Numbered from the stretch's first letter, positions 40,059 through 48,840 are shown. The stretch is DNA of 54,062 nt from Sphingomonas populi (GCF_004208535.1 NZ_SGIS01000035.1:1-54062); one strand, 5' to 3'. Notes: generated by a model from the letters alone, not told the origin. A program made the numbers and translations.

Positions 40059-41441
40059 ATGCCAGCGACCGATGAATCCCGTTCCCCCGCGAAAGCGGGG
40101 GTCCAGCGCCAAGCAGCGCTGCGTTCGTGGCTCTGGACCCCCGCTTTCGCGGGGGAACATGGCTGGAGGCGTCCCGCCCGAGTCGCCGCGCTGATCGGCA
40201 TCACGGCGCAGGCGCTGTTCAGCTACCGGCTGACGATCCCGCATACGGTGATGTTCGACGAGGTCCATTACGTGCCCGCCGCGCGAAAGCTGCTCACGCT
40301 GGCGGCGCCCGCCAACACCGAGCATCCGCTGGTCGGCAAGGAGATCATCGCCGCCGGCATCGCGCTGTTCGGCGATAACCCGCTCGGCTGGCGCGCTTTC
40401 TCGACGGTGGCGGGCACCGCGACGGTGCTGGGCGTGTTCTGGATCGTATGGCTGATGTTCGGCCGCACGCGCACGGCGGCCTTCGGCGCGGCGTTCGCCT
40501 TGCTCAATTTCACGATCTTCATCGAGGCGCGGATCGCGATGCTCGATGGCTTCATGGCGATGTTCGTCGTGCTGGCGACCGCGATGCTGTTGTGGTCGAT
40601 GCGGGCGGAGTCCGCCACGGCCGCGTGGCCGCGCTGGCTGGCGGGAAGCGTACTGCTCGGCCTCGCGGTCGGGGCGAAATGGACGGCGGTGCCGTTCGTC
40701 GCTTATGCGGGGCTCGCCTTCCTGACGATCCGGCTGGTCGACACGCGTCGCGCCGGCCGCTCGGTCTGGTGGGCGCTCAACGCGCGCGGGCATCGGCACT
40801 GGCCGGGGCTGGCGGCGGTCCCGGCGCTGATGACGCTCGGCATCGTCTCGGTGGGGGTGTATTTCGCGACCTTCGCGCCGATGTTCTACTATCACGACAT
40901 GCCGCTCAGCCTCGATCGGCTGTTGTGGTTCCAGGGCAATATGTACGCGCAGCAGACCGAAGTGCTGCCGAGCCACCCCTACCAGTCGCAATGGTGGAGT
41001 TGGCCGCTGATGATCCGGCCGATCTGGTATCTCTACGAATATGTCGATGGCGCGACGCGCGGCGTGCTGATGATCGGCAACCCGGCGGTGCTGTGGGGCG
41101 GTCTCGTCGCCGTGGCGGCCTGCGCCTACGTCGGCTGGCGCGAGCGATCACTCGCGCTGCTCGGCGCGGCGGCGCTGTGGGCGGGCGCATATCTGCCGTG
41201 GATCATCATCCCGAAATCGCTCGGCTTTTTCTATTATTACTATCTGCCGAGCATATTCCTGCCGGTCGCGATCGCCGCCACGTTGCAGCGTTTCTGCAAG
41301 GGCCGCTTCGCGCGGTGGGACGAGGGCGCGCTGCTGGTCGCGCTGGGGCTATTCGCCTTCTTCTACCCGATCCTCTCCGCCGCGCCGCTGGCGGGGCCGC
41401 AGAGCTTCCACCGCTGGATGTGGTTTCCGAGCTGGCCCTAA
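40059..41441 (+). CDS. PMT-family (dolichyl-phosphate-mannose-type) glycosyltransferase with repeat-derived N-terminus
   Basis: The 460-residue GT-C protein has about 10 membrane helices and the catalytic acidic pair in FDEVHYVPAARKLL (Asp67-Glu68) in the first luminal loop. It transfers a sugar from a polyprenyl-phosphate donor to protein or lipid. The only ATG in frame before the conserved region is 40059, so residues 8-34 are encoded by a palindromic repeat (40081-40158) and read SRSPAKAGVQ...LWTPAFAGE. A GT2 enzyme able to make such a donor is encoded at 42416-43519. Confidence 0.9.
   Translation: MPATDESRSPAKAGVQRQAALRSWLWTPAFAGEHGWRRPARVAALIGITAQALFSYRLTIPHTVMFDEVHYVPAARKLLTLAAPANTEHPLVGKEIIAAGIALFGDNPLGWRAFSTVAGTATVLGVFWIVWLMFGRTRTAAFGAAFALLNFTIFIEARIAMLDGFMAMFVVLATAMLLWSMRAESATAAWPRWLAGSVLLGLAVGAKWTAVPFVAYAGLAFLTIRLVDTRRAGRSVWWALNARGHRHWPGLAAVPALMTLGIVSVGVYFATFAPMFYYHDMPLSLDRLLWFQGNMYAQQTEVLPSHPYQSQWWSWPLMIRPIWYLYEYVDGATRGVLMIGNPAVLWGGLVAVAACAYVGWRERSLALLGAAALWAGAYLPWIIIPKSLGFFYYYYLPSIFLPVAIAATLQRFCKGRFARWDEGALLVALGLFAFFYPILSAAPLAGPQSFHRWMWFPSWP
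40081..40158. repeat. Palindromic repeat, family B, copy 1, inside a coding region
   Basis: Perfectly complementary 26-base arms (40081-40106 and 40133-40158, starting GTTCCCCCGCGAAAG) surround a 26-base middle. Each arm itself contains the small hairpin CCCCCGC-GAAA-GCGGGGG or its reverse. A second copy is at 45509-45586. This copy lies within the 5' end of the PMT gene. Confidence 0.9.
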
Positions 41442-42400
41442 GCTAACAGATGCCGCGTCTCGGCGACCGGCGTCAGCGGCTTGCCGTCGGCGAACCACGT
41501 CTTGAGATTGTCCACGACGAGTTGCCCCATCGCCGCGCGCGTATGTACCGATGCGGAGCCGAGATGCGGCAGCAGCACGACGTTCGGGAGCGCGATCAGC
41601 GCCTCCGGTACATTCGGCTCGTCCTGATACACGTCGAGGCCGGCGGCGAGGATCGTACCCGTCTGCAACGCGGCGATCAGCGCGGGCTGATCGACGACAC
41701 TGCCGCGCGCGACGTTGATGAACACACCGTCCGCACCAAGCGCCGCCAGCACCTCGGCATCGACGATATGGCGTGTGCTTGCGCCGCCCGGCACGATCGC
41801 GATCAGCACGTCGCTCGCCGCCGCAAGCCAAATCAAAGTGTCGTGATATCCGTAGCTTACGTCGTCTTTCCGCGATCGGGTGTGATAGGCGATCTCGACC
41901 CCAAACGCTTCCAGCCGCTGCGCGATCGCCTTGCCGATCGCACCCAGGCCGAGAATGCCGATCCGCCGCCCGCGCAACGTCGGCGACAGCGGGAATGGCC
42001 CCTGCGGCCATTGCCCCTCGCGGACGAAGCGATCGGCCTGCGGAAGCTGGCGCAGCGTCGCGAGCAGCAGCCCGACCGTCAGATCCGCCACCTCATCATC
42101 GAGCGCGCCGGGCGTGTTGGTGACGATGATGCCGCGCTCGGCCGCAGCGACCGCATCGACAGTGTCGTAGCCGACGCCGAAGTTCGAAATGATCTCCAGC
42201 GCCGGCAGCCTGTCCATCAGCGCGCCATCGATGCGGCCGGCCAGAGTGCTCGCGGCCAGCCCGCGCACGCGCTTGCCGGCACCTGCGAAGAAACCCGCCT
42301 TGTCCTCGATCTCCCAGAGCTTGTGGACCGTGAACGCCGCCTCCAGCGCAGCGACGACAGCGGGCGGCATCGGCGCTCCGATCAGGATTTCCGGCGTCAT
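41438..42400 (-). CDS. D-isomer-specific 2-hydroxyacid dehydrogenase
   Basis: The 320-residue product has the NAD(P)-binding GILGLGAIGKAIAQRL, the catalytic Arg in INVARGSVVDQPAL, Glu in YQDEPNVPE and His in LLPHLGSA. It resembles glyoxylate/hydroxypyruvate reductases (GhrB-like). It reduces 2-keto acids to D-2-hydroxy acids. Its 3' end overlaps that of the convergent PMT gene by 4 bases. Confidence 0.92.
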   Translation of the reverse strand: MTPEILIGAPMPPAVVAALEAAFTVHKLWEIEDKAGFFAGAGKRVRGLAASTLAGRIDGALMDRLPALEIISNFGVGYDTVDAVAAAERGIIVTNTPGALDDEVADLTVGLLLATLRQLPQADRFVREGQWPQGPFPLSPTLRGRRIGILGLGAIGKAIAQRLEAFGVEIAYHTRSRKDDVSYGYHDTLIWLAAASDVLIAIVPGGASTRHIVDAEVLAALGADGVFINVARGSVVDQPALIAALQTGTILAAGLDVYQDEPNVPEALIALPNVVLLPHLGSASVHTRAAMGQLVVDNLKTWFADGKPLTPVAETRHLLA

Positions 42401-42415
42401 GGCAGCTCCGATCCG

Positions 42416-43519
42416 TTAGTAACGTCCCCACGTAAACCGCGAGGAAAGCGCATAATTCCACACCGCGCCGATCAGCACGCCGACCAGTGCGGCGGTCGCC
42501 CAGGTGCCGTCGCGCGCTTCGTGCAGGAAGCCGGCGACGCCGACATTGGCGACCAGCCCGACCCCACAGACGACGCAGAACGACACCCAGCCATCAAGCA
42601 ACTGCCGCCAGCCCGTGAGCCGCCGGTCGCGATAGGTGAGCGCATTGTTGAGAAAGAAGTTCACCGTCATCGCGACCATCGCCGCGATCACCTGCCCGAG
42701 CAGGAAGGCGCGGTCGCCCCACACCAGCAGGATCGGCGTGAGCACGCCCATATGCACCCCCACCCCGATCGCGCCGATCGCCGAGAACATCGCGAAGCGC
42801 ACCGGCACGATCCGCCCGAACATCCGGTCGTAGAGCGCGATAAGGAACTCCATCGCGACGACATGATCGAGTTTGCTCTCGCCCTCGCTGCGGACGCGGA
42901 AGGTATAGGGCAGTTCGAGGAATTTGAGCGGGTGCGGCGCGCCGGTCATGATGTCGAGCAGGATCTTGAAGCCGATCGCGGCGAGATGCGGCGCGAGATC
43001 GCGCACGATCTTCGTGCGGATCATGAAGAAACCGCTCATCGGATCGGTGAGATCGGCTTTGAGAACCCGCCGCGAAAGCCTTGTTGCGAAAGCGGATTTC
43101 GCCACCCGGTCGCGATCCCAGTCGCCGGTGCCGCCACCGCTCACGAAGCGCGATCCGATCACCACGTCGAGGCTCGCGTCGGCGTTAAGCGCATCGGCCA
43201 TCGCCGGCAGGATCGTCTCGTCATGCTGGAGATCGCCGTCGATCACCGCCACCAAAGGCGCAGCGGTCGCGCACATGCCTTCGATGCACGCCGAGGACAG
43301 GCCACGCCGCCCGATCCGCTGGATCACGCGCACCCGGCTGTCGCGCCGGGCGATCTCGCGCGCGGCGTCGGCAGTGCCGTCGGGGCTGTCGTCATCGACG
43401 AAGATCGCTTCCCATGCGCGACCTGCGAGCGCCGCATCGAGCCGTGCGACGAGCACGGGCACGTTGCGAACCTCGTTGAAGGTCGGGATGACGACCGCGA
43501 CGTCGAGCGGCTGGCTCAC
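42416..43519 (-). CDS. GT2 glycosyltransferase fused to a GtrA membrane domain
   Basis: GTG at 43519 overlaps the leuB stop (GTGA) and gives 367 residues. The first 230 are a GT-A domain of the dolichol-phosphate mannosyltransferase type: VVIPTFNEVRNVPVL, FVDDDSPDGTAD, VIDGDLQHDE and DPMSGFFMIR. The last 130 form a GtrA domain with four membrane helices, ending RFTWGRY. Such fusions make or flip a polyprenyl-phosphate sugar. The PMT protein encoded nearby on the other strand is a natural user of it. Confidence 0.93.
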   Translation of the reverse strand: MSQPLDVAVVIPTFNEVRNVPVLVARLDAALAGRAWEAIFVDDDSPDGTADAAREIARRDSRVRVIQRIGRRGLSSACIEGMCATAAPLVAVIDGDLQHDETILPAMADALNADASLDVVIGSRFVSGGGTGDWDRDRVAKSAFATRLSRRVLKADLTDPMSGFFMIRTKIVRDLAPHLAAIGFKILLDIMTGAPHPLKFLELPYTFRVRSEGESKLDHVVAMEFLIALYDRMFGRIVPVRFAMFSAIGAIGVGVHMGVLTPILLVWGDRAFLLGQVIAAMVAMTVNFFLNNALTYRDRRLTGWRQLLDGWVSFCVVCGVGLVANVGVAGFLHEARDGTWATAALVGVLIGAVWNYALSSRFTWGRY

Positions 43520-44568
43520 ACCAGTGCGGCCAGCACGGCGTCGCCCATCTCGCTGGTGGTCATGGTGCCGCCCAGATCGGGGGTGCGCGCGCCGGCGACC
43601 AAAGCCGCCGACACCGCCGCCTCGATCTTCAATGCCGCCTCTTCCTGATTGAGCGAGTGGCGCAGCAGCATCGCCGCCGACAGGATCGCCGCACACGGAT
43701 TGGCCTTGCCCTGGCCGGCGATGTCGGGCGCGGAGCCGTGGATCGGCTCGTACAGGCCATTCGCGCCGCTCCACGCGCTGAGCGAAGCCGACGGCAGCAT
43801 GCCGATCGAACCCGCGCACATGCTTGCCTGATCGGAGAGGATGTCGCCGAACAGATTGCCGGTCACGATCACGTCGAACTGGCCGGGATTGCGCACGAGC
43901 TGCATCGCGGCGTTGTCGACATACATATGGGTCAGCGCGACTTCGGGATAGTCGGCGGACAGCTCGACCACGACATCGCGCCACAGTTGCGAGGTTTCCA
44001 GCACGTTGGCCTTGTCGACCGAGCAGAGCTTGTTCTTGCGGCGCTTGGCCATTTCGAAACCGACCACGGCGATGCGGCGCACCTCGGCTTCGTTGTAGGA
44101 CATCACATCATAGCCTTCGCGCGTACCGTTGGCTGCGGTGCGAAAGCCCTTTTCGCCGAAATACACGTCGCCGTTGAGTTCGCGCAGGATGACCATGTCG
44201 ATCTCACGCGCGACCTCCGGGCGGAGCGCGGACGCGTCTTCCAGTCCCGGGAACAACGTCGCCGGGCGGAGGTTGGCGAACAGGCCGAGCGCGGCACGCA
44301 GGCCGAGGATCGCCTGTTCAGGCCGGAACCTGCGTTCGAGCGCGTCGCAGCGCGGATCACCCACCGCGCCGAACAGGATCGCGTCGGCGCGCTTGGCGAC
44401 GTCGAGCGTTTCGGGCGGGAGCGGATGGCCTGCCGCGAAATAGGCCGCGCCGCCGACCAGCGCGTCCTCGAACGTCAGATCGAGATCGAGCGCTTCGAGC
44501 ACGCGGCGCGCCTGTGCGGTTACTTCGGGGCCGATGCCGTCACCGGCCAAAATCGCAATCGTCGTCAC
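43516..44568 (-). CDS. leuB: 3-isopropylmalate dehydrogenase
   Basis: The 350-residue product has the LeuB pattern: ILAGDGIGPEVTAQARRVL, LRAALGLFANLRPA, ILRELNGDVYFGEKG, SVDKANVLETSQLWRDVV and NLFGDILSDQASMCAGSIGMLPSASL. It converts 3-isopropylmalate to 2-oxoisocaproate in leucine synthesis with NAD. The leuC/leuD genes are not immediately upstream in this window (recO is). The downstream GT2-GtrA gene overlaps by 4 bases. Confidence 0.97.
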   Translation of the reverse strand: MTTIAILAGDGIGPEVTAQARRVLEALDLDLTFEDALVGGAAYFAAGHPLPPETLDVAKRADAILFGAVGDPRCDALERRFRPEQAILGLRAALGLFANLRPATLFPGLEDASALRPEVAREIDMVILRELNGDVYFGEKGFRTAANGTREGYDVMSYNEAEVRRIAVVGFEMAKRRKNKLCSVDKANVLETSQLWRDVVVELSADYPEVALTHMYVDNAAMQLVRNPGQFDVIVTGNLFGDILSDQASMCAGSIGMLPSASLSAWSGANGLYEPIHGSAPDIAGQGKANPCAAILSAAMLLRHSLNQEEAALKIEAAVSAALVAGARTPDLGGTMTTSEMGDAVLAALV

Positions 44569-44645
44569 ATCGTTTCCGTTCGGACAGAGCCTGCCAATGC
44601 TCCGTCACGAGCGGAGCGAAGCCGCCTTTGCCGCCGCCGCGCGCA

Positions 44646-45377
44646 TCACGCAACCGCCCTTTTCAACCGCTCGACCAGCCGGGCGCGGGCATCGGCGGGG
44701 CCGGCGACCTGCCCGGCGAGGATATCGCGCGCGAGAAAATGCCCGGTGATGCGCAACGCCGCGAGGATATCGGACCAATCGGCCTCGCCGCCAGTGAGCA
44801 AAGCCGGCGGCAGCGCAAACAGCTTGTCCTCATAGCCGAACGCCGCCCCACGGCTCACCGCGCCACCGCTCTTTGGGCTGACGAAGGCGAGATCGCCGCT
44901 CGCCCCGGTCGCGACGCACACGCCGAGATCGAGACCGAAGCCGAGCTCCGCCAGCAACAGCAGTTCGTACCGCGCCAGCGCCAGTGCCCAATCGCGCGCG
45001 GCCGGCGCCGCCGCAATCGCGCCGATCACGCCGGTCAGCGCGGCATAGATACGCGGGTACGGCTGAGCCTCGGGCAATGCGCTCGCGGTCAGCGCCGTCA
45101 CCCATTCGAGCGCGGCGGCGGGAAGCGGCTCGGCGTGCGAGGCCGCGCGGCTCTCGACCAGTTCGACCGAAAGCTGGGCGAGTTGGTCGGGCGTGCGCGC
45201 GCGCCATTCGCCCAGCACGAGGTTAGCGGGTTGCAGGATCGGCCGCAGCCGCCGCGAACGGCCACCGCGCACATAGCCGGGCTGCAGACCATGTTCGGCG
45301 GTCAGCGCGCGCACGATCGCGCCATGCTCGCCATGCTGGCGGACGGCGAGAACGATGGCTTCGGCGCGGAATTGCAT
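44646..45377 (-). CDS. recO: DNA repair protein RecO
   Basis: The 243-residue product opens MQFRAEAIVLAVRQHGEHGAIVRALTAEHGL with the RecO OB-fold domain (1-80), followed by the helical domain (ARYELLLLAELGFGLDLGVCVATG). In RecO the latter often carries a zinc site; here only Cys in GVCVATG is evident. It loads RecA onto SSB-coated DNA together with RecR. Transcription comes from the repeat-containing gap 45378-45607. Confidence 0.93.
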   Translation of the reverse strand: MQFRAEAIVLAVRQHGEHGAIVRALTAEHGLQPGYVRGGRSRRLRPILQPANLVLGEWRARTPDQLAQLSVELVESRAASHAEPLPAAALEWVTALTASALPEAQPYPRIYAALTGVIGAIAAAPAARDWALALARYELLLLAELGFGLDLGVCVATGASGDLAFVSPKSGGAVSRGAAFGYEDKLFALPPALLTGGEADWSDILAALRITGHFLARDILAGQVAGPADARARLVERLKRAVA

Positions 45378-45508
45378 GGCGGCACGTTAGGCCAATCCGC
45401 CGCCGGGCGGAACGCCGACACCTCGTAAGACTTTGCAAAGGTCGGCGGATCGCCAGGAACACTTCGTCACCCCGAAATCGTTCCACGACTCTCGCCGATA
45501 CATAAACC

Positions 45509-45586
45509 GTTCTCCCGCGAAAGCGGGAGTCCAGAGCCACAAGCGTCAACGTTCGCCGCTCTGGACTCCCGCCTTCGCGGGAGAAC
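45509..45586. repeat. Palindromic repeat, family B, copy 2
   Basis: Arms of 28 bases (45509-45536 and 45559-45586, starting GTTCTCCCGCGAAAG) pair with one mismatch. It is the same family as 40081-40158 but lies between genes, just downstream of the RcnB-like gene's stop and upstream of recO. The rest of the 230-base gap has no gene. Confidence 0.85.
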
Positions 45587-45607
45587 CGTGTATCAAAGCG
45601 GCCGACT

Positions 45608-46573
45608 TCAGCTACCGCAGAGGCAATTGATCCGCGGCTTGGGGTGCCATTTGCGCTTGGGCTTCCACGCCTTGCGCGCGACATAGCGGGTCTTCACCGT
45701 CTCGACATATTCGGTGGTGGTCGTCGTCACCGAAGGCGCCTGCTGGATGGTGACGGTGGTCGTCGTCGCGGGCGGATAATAATAGCCGTTCGCGGAATAG
45801 CCGCCGCTGGTCGAATAGCTCGTCACGCCGCTGCCACCCGAAACATAGCCGGGCGCTCCATAGCCCGGTCCAGCCGGCGGCGCGGGGTATGATGCGCCAT
45901 AGCCACCGTCGCTCTGATAGCCGTCGTCATAATCACCCGAATCATAGCCAGTGTCATACTGGTCCCAGTCGAGCCCGCCGACATAGTCGCGCACGCGCCC
46001 AGAACCGTCGACCAGCACTGCGTCGTCGTAATAGCGGGTCCAGGTATAGCCGTAGGGCGGCGGCGCGAGGCCGTAGAGGCCGTAATCGCTGACGTAGAAG
46101 TTCGGCGTGAACCAGTAGCTCGGCAGGCGCCAGCCGCGCGACGGGCGATGATAGGCGTTCCATCCACCCGGCGCGTTCCAGCCGCCCGACCAGCGGCCAT
46201 TGACCCGCCCGCCCCAATGTGAGCCGCCACCGGGCCGCCCGTTCCAGCCGCCGGGACGAACACCGCCGCCATTGCCATTCCAACGCTGGCCACCATTGCC
46301 GTTCCAGCCTTGCTGACCGCCGCCATTCCAATGCTGCTGGCCGCCGTTGCCGTTCCAGCCCGCGCGGCCACCCCCGTTCCAGCCCTGCTGGCCGCCGCCA
46401 CCGTTCCAATGCGGTTGCTGCGACGCTGCGGGCGCGGGCATCGATGGCGCAGGCCGTCCCGGCATCGCGCCCTGAAAGCCGCCGTTCGGCGCCATGCCGA
46501 CACGTTGCGCGCCCGCAGGCGCGGCAAGGGCAGCACCGATCAGCGCCAAAGTGGCGATCGTCTGGTTTCGCAT
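45608..46573 (-). CDS. RcnB-like secreted protein with Trp-Asn-Gly repeats
   Basis: ATG at 46573 gives 321 residues with a signal peptide (cut after about APAGA, residue 22). Residues about 50-135 are repeats of (H/G)WNGGG or WNGNGGQQ. Then comes an RcnB-type domain, RGWRLPSYWFTPNFYVSDYGLYGLAPPPYGYTW (in part), followed by a Tyr/Gly/Asp-rich and Thr-rich tail ending KPRINCLCGS. RcnB in E. coli is a periplasmic protein affecting Ni/Co efflux. Here the low-complexity Trp-rich region is much longer, so an envelope role is more likely than metal binding. Confidence 0.85.
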   Translation of the reverse strand: MRNQTIATLALIGAALAAPAGAQRVGMAPNGGFQGAMPGRPAPSMPAPAASQQPHWNGGGGQQGWNGGGRAGWNGNGGQQHWNGGGQQGWNGNGGQRWNGNGGGVRPGGWNGRPGGGSHWGGRVNGRWSGGWNAPGGWNAYHRPSRGWRLPSYWFTPNFYVSDYGLYGLAPPPYGYTWTRYYDDAVLVDGSGRVRDYVGGLDWDQYDTGYDSGDYDDGYQSDGGYGASYPAPPAGPGYGAPGYVSGGSGVTSYSTSGGYSANGYYYPPATTTTVTIQQAPSVTTTTTEYVETVKTRYVARKAWKPKRKWHPKPRINCLCGS

Positions 46574-46695
46574 GGTCAAAACACTCCCGTTCGGCGCCAC
46601 AAACCCCGCGCACCGTTTCGACTGAATAACGGTCAGGCTATCAAATCGATGCCGCGTTCACCAGCGACGGGTTGAGGATTGTGTGCCGAAACGGA

Positions 46696-47181
46696 TCAGC
46701 CGACCAGACGGGGCGCAATCAATCGTACCAGGGCGGAACATCCCGCCGCATCGCCCGCGTCGAAGCGCGCCGGCAGCGGGCTATCGAGATCGAGCACGCC
46801 AAGCAATTGCCCCTGATAGACGATCGGCACGACCAGCTCCGACCGGCTCGCGGCATCGCAAGCGATGTGGCCGGGGAAGGCATGGACATCCTCGACCAAT
46901 TGCGTTTCCAGCGTTGCCGCCGCCGTGCCGCACACGCCCTTGCCGAGCGGGATGCGGATGCACGCGACCTTGCCCTGAAATGGCCCGAGCACGAGTTCGC
47001 CATCGACCAGCCGGTAGAAGCCCGCCCAGTTGAGATCGGGCAGATATTCCCACAGCAGCGCCGCCATGTTCGCCATGTTGGCGATCGGATCGACCTCATC
47101 AGCGGTCAGCGCGTCGAGCGCGCCGGCGAGATCGCGGTAAAGATCGGTCTTCGAGGCGGCGTCGATATCAAAGGCGTACAT
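46696..47181 (-). CDS. Free methionine-(R)-sulfoxide reductase (GAF-type fRMsr)
   Basis: The 161-residue single GAF domain protein has the three cysteines of fRMsr at 74, 84 and 108 (GKVACIRIPLGKGVCG and HIACDAASRSELVVP), the spacing found in E. coli and yeast enzymes. It reduces free L-methionine-(R)-sulfoxide with thioredoxin as donor. It lies 50 bases downstream of the FMN reductase on the same strand. Confidence 0.92.
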   Translation of the reverse strand: MYAFDIDAASKTDLYRDLAGALDALTADEVDPIANMANMAALLWEYLPDLNWAGFYRLVDGELVLGPFQGKVACIRIPLGKGVCGTAAATLETQLVEDVHAFPGHIACDAASRSELVVPIVYQGQLLGVLDLDSPLPARFDAGDAAGCSALVRLIAPRLVG

Positions 47182-47231
47182 GCTGAGGCTCCGGGTTCGG
47201 GCGGCTTATGTCGGGGTTGGCGCTGTCCACA

Positions 47232-47822
47232 TCAATATGGCGGGTCACGGCGCGCGCGCTGCGCGCGCGCCGCCTCGGTCCACCACGCCAGATCATCGGC
47301 GAAGCGCGGGAAGGCGCGCGCGGCGGCGGCACCGCCCTCACCTGTCGGTACGCCCTCGGCATCGAACGCCCCGCCGATCCCGCCGACCGCGAGCAGTGTC
47401 GAGGTGACGACCATCCCCATTTCCGAGAGGGTGCCGTGCCATGCCGTCGCCGCCCGCGCGCCGGCAAACCGCCCTGCCGAGTAACTGGCGATCGCGGCTG
47501 GCCGCCAGAACCATTCCTCCAGGAAATGATCGGTCAGGTTCTTGAGGCCGGGCTGGATGCCCCAATTATATTCGCCGGTGACGAACACGAAGGCATCCGC
47601 CGCGCGGATCTTGCCCGCCAGCGCCTCCAGCCTGGCGGGAGCGGTGCCGGGACGATATTCCTTGTACATCCGGTCGAGCATCGGCAGGTCGATCGCCTTG
47701 GCGTCGATCAGTTCGACATCCGCGCCGCGCGCCGCGAAGCCATCGACCAGAAAGCGCGCCAGCTTGATGCCCTGCCGATCGGACCGATACGAGCCGTAGA
47801 AGATCAGGATACGGTCGCTCAC
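47232..47822 (-). CDS. NADPH-dependent FMN reductase family protein
   Basis: GTG at 47822 gives 196 residues with the flavodoxin-like fold: ILIFYGSYRSDRQGIKLARFL (phosphate loop), LPMLDRMYKEY, and VFVTGEYNWGIQPGLKNLTDH, the flavin-binding motif. It is a small NAD(P)H:flavin or quinone reductase. GTG overlaps the stop of the nitrobindin-like gene (GTGA), so the two are co-translated. Confidence 0.92.
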   Translation of the reverse strand: MSDRILIFYGSYRSDRQGIKLARFLVDGFAARGADVELIDAKAIDLPMLDRMYKEYRPGTAPARLEALAGKIRAADAFVFVTGEYNWGIQPGLKNLTDHFLEEWFWRPAAIASYSAGRFAGARAATAWHGTLSEMGMVVTSTLLAVGGIGGAFDAEGVPTGEGGAAAARAFPRFADDLAWWTEAARAQRARRDPPY

Positions 47823-48475
47823 GCCTTGGCGGCCTTCGCGTCGAGGATTGCCTTCAACGGGTTGGACTTGGGATCGCTGATCCGGGTCAGCGTGTTCTGG
47901 TCGCGGTGCGCGAACGGCGCATCCTGACCGTGGACCTTTAGCACGGTGTCCGTCGTGTAGCTCCACGTACCGTCGGCGTTGAACACCACCTCAATCTGGT
48001 AGCTGTCGGTGCGGAACGCATATTCGAGGAACGCGGTCGAGGAGATGCCATATTCGGTCTGCCCGCGTTCGGCCTTGACGATGATCCGGTCGTCGTCGGG
48101 CTTGGCCTGCCCGCCCGCGAGCGCGACCTGCCCGCGCGGGATCGCGAGCGTCTGCATCACGACGCCGGTCTTCGGCTCCCACAACCAATAGCCGACCTGA
48201 TCGTGGAAGGTGATATCCTCTTCCTCGGTGGTGATGTGGATGTGATAGCGTAGCCCGTAGAGCAATTGCGGGCCGTTGGCCTGCGGGTCGATCGGATCGC
48301 ACTGGATCGTCTCGATAAACACGCGCCGCTCGGGGCCATCGGCCTTGGGGTTCACATCGACACCCTTGCGCGCCTGCCAGCCGCCCGCCAGCCGCGTCAG
48401 CGGGCCGAGATTGGCGAGCGTATCGGGATCGACGTCGGTCAGCTCGGTGAAGACATCTTCGGGGAAAATCGGCAT
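47819..48475 (-). CDS. FABP-like / nitrobindin-type heme-binding beta-barrel protein
   Basis: ATG at 48475 (AAAGGG just upstream; GTG at 48481 is possible) gives 218 residues. It begins with LGPLTRLAGGWQARKGVDVNP, then has RRVFIETIQCDPIDPQANGPQLLYGLRYHIHIT and VGYWLWEPKTGVVMQTLAIPRG, patterns of the DUF1794/THAP4-like heme-binding family. Such ten-stranded barrels bind ferric heme, NO or peroxynitrite-derived species. Its coupling to an FMN reductase suggests reduction of the heme or a shared redox task. Confidence 0.88.
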   Translation of the reverse strand: MPIFPEDVFTELTDVDPDTLANLGPLTRLAGGWQARKGVDVNPKADGPERRVFIETIQCDPIDPQANGPQLLYGLRYHIHITTEEEDITFHDQVGYWLWEPKTGVVMQTLAIPRGQVALAGGQAKPDDDRIIVKAERGQTEYGISSTAFLEYAFRTDSYQIEVVFNADGTWSYTTDTVLKVHGQDAPFAHRDQNTLTRISDPKSNPLKAILDAKAAKA

Positions 48476-48537
48476 CGCCACCCTTTCTGCGCTTGAGACG
48501 TTTGGGTAGTGCGGCGCAATATCGAACGGAGGCCAGC

Positions 48538-48840
48538 ATGACCAGTTGCCAGCACAGCGCCACGATCACCGATGTAACGCCGAGCGCGAAAGGGTGCGAG
48601 GAATGCCTCAAGACCGGCGACTGGTGGGTGCATCTGCGGCTGTGCCGCGCCTGCGGGCATGTCGGCTGCTGCGACCAGTCGCCCAACCGCCACGCCACCG
48701 CGCACTACCACGCGACTCACCATCCGATCATCGAGGGCTATGACCCGCCCGAGGGCTGGGGCTGGTGCTATGTCGACGAGATCGGGATCGACCTGCCCGA
48801 CCAGACCCCGCAACGCGGACCTATACCGAGATATTATTGA
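48538..48840 (+). CDS. UBP-type zinc-finger protein
   Basis: The 100-residue product has the ZnF-UBP pattern: Cys4-x-His6, CEEC (20-23), CRAC (36-39), GCC (43-45) and His52, His57 and His61 in NRHATAHYHATHHP. In eukaryotes the domain binds the ubiquitin C-terminus; bacterial stand-alone forms have unknown ligands. It ends with DLPDQTPQRGPIPRYY and stands alone 57 bases before the OYE gene. Confidence 0.9.
   Translation: MTSCQHSATITDVTPSAKGCEECLKTGDWWVHLRLCRACGHVGCCDQSPNRHATAHYHATHHPIIEGYDPPEGWGWCYVDEIGIDLPDQTPQRGPIPRYY

Noticed and set aside
41450..43648. Plus-strand frame of 732 codons opposite the dehydrogenase and the GT2 gene.
   Set aside because: The His/Arg/Asp-rich composition is antisense to two recognised genes; no domain is visible.
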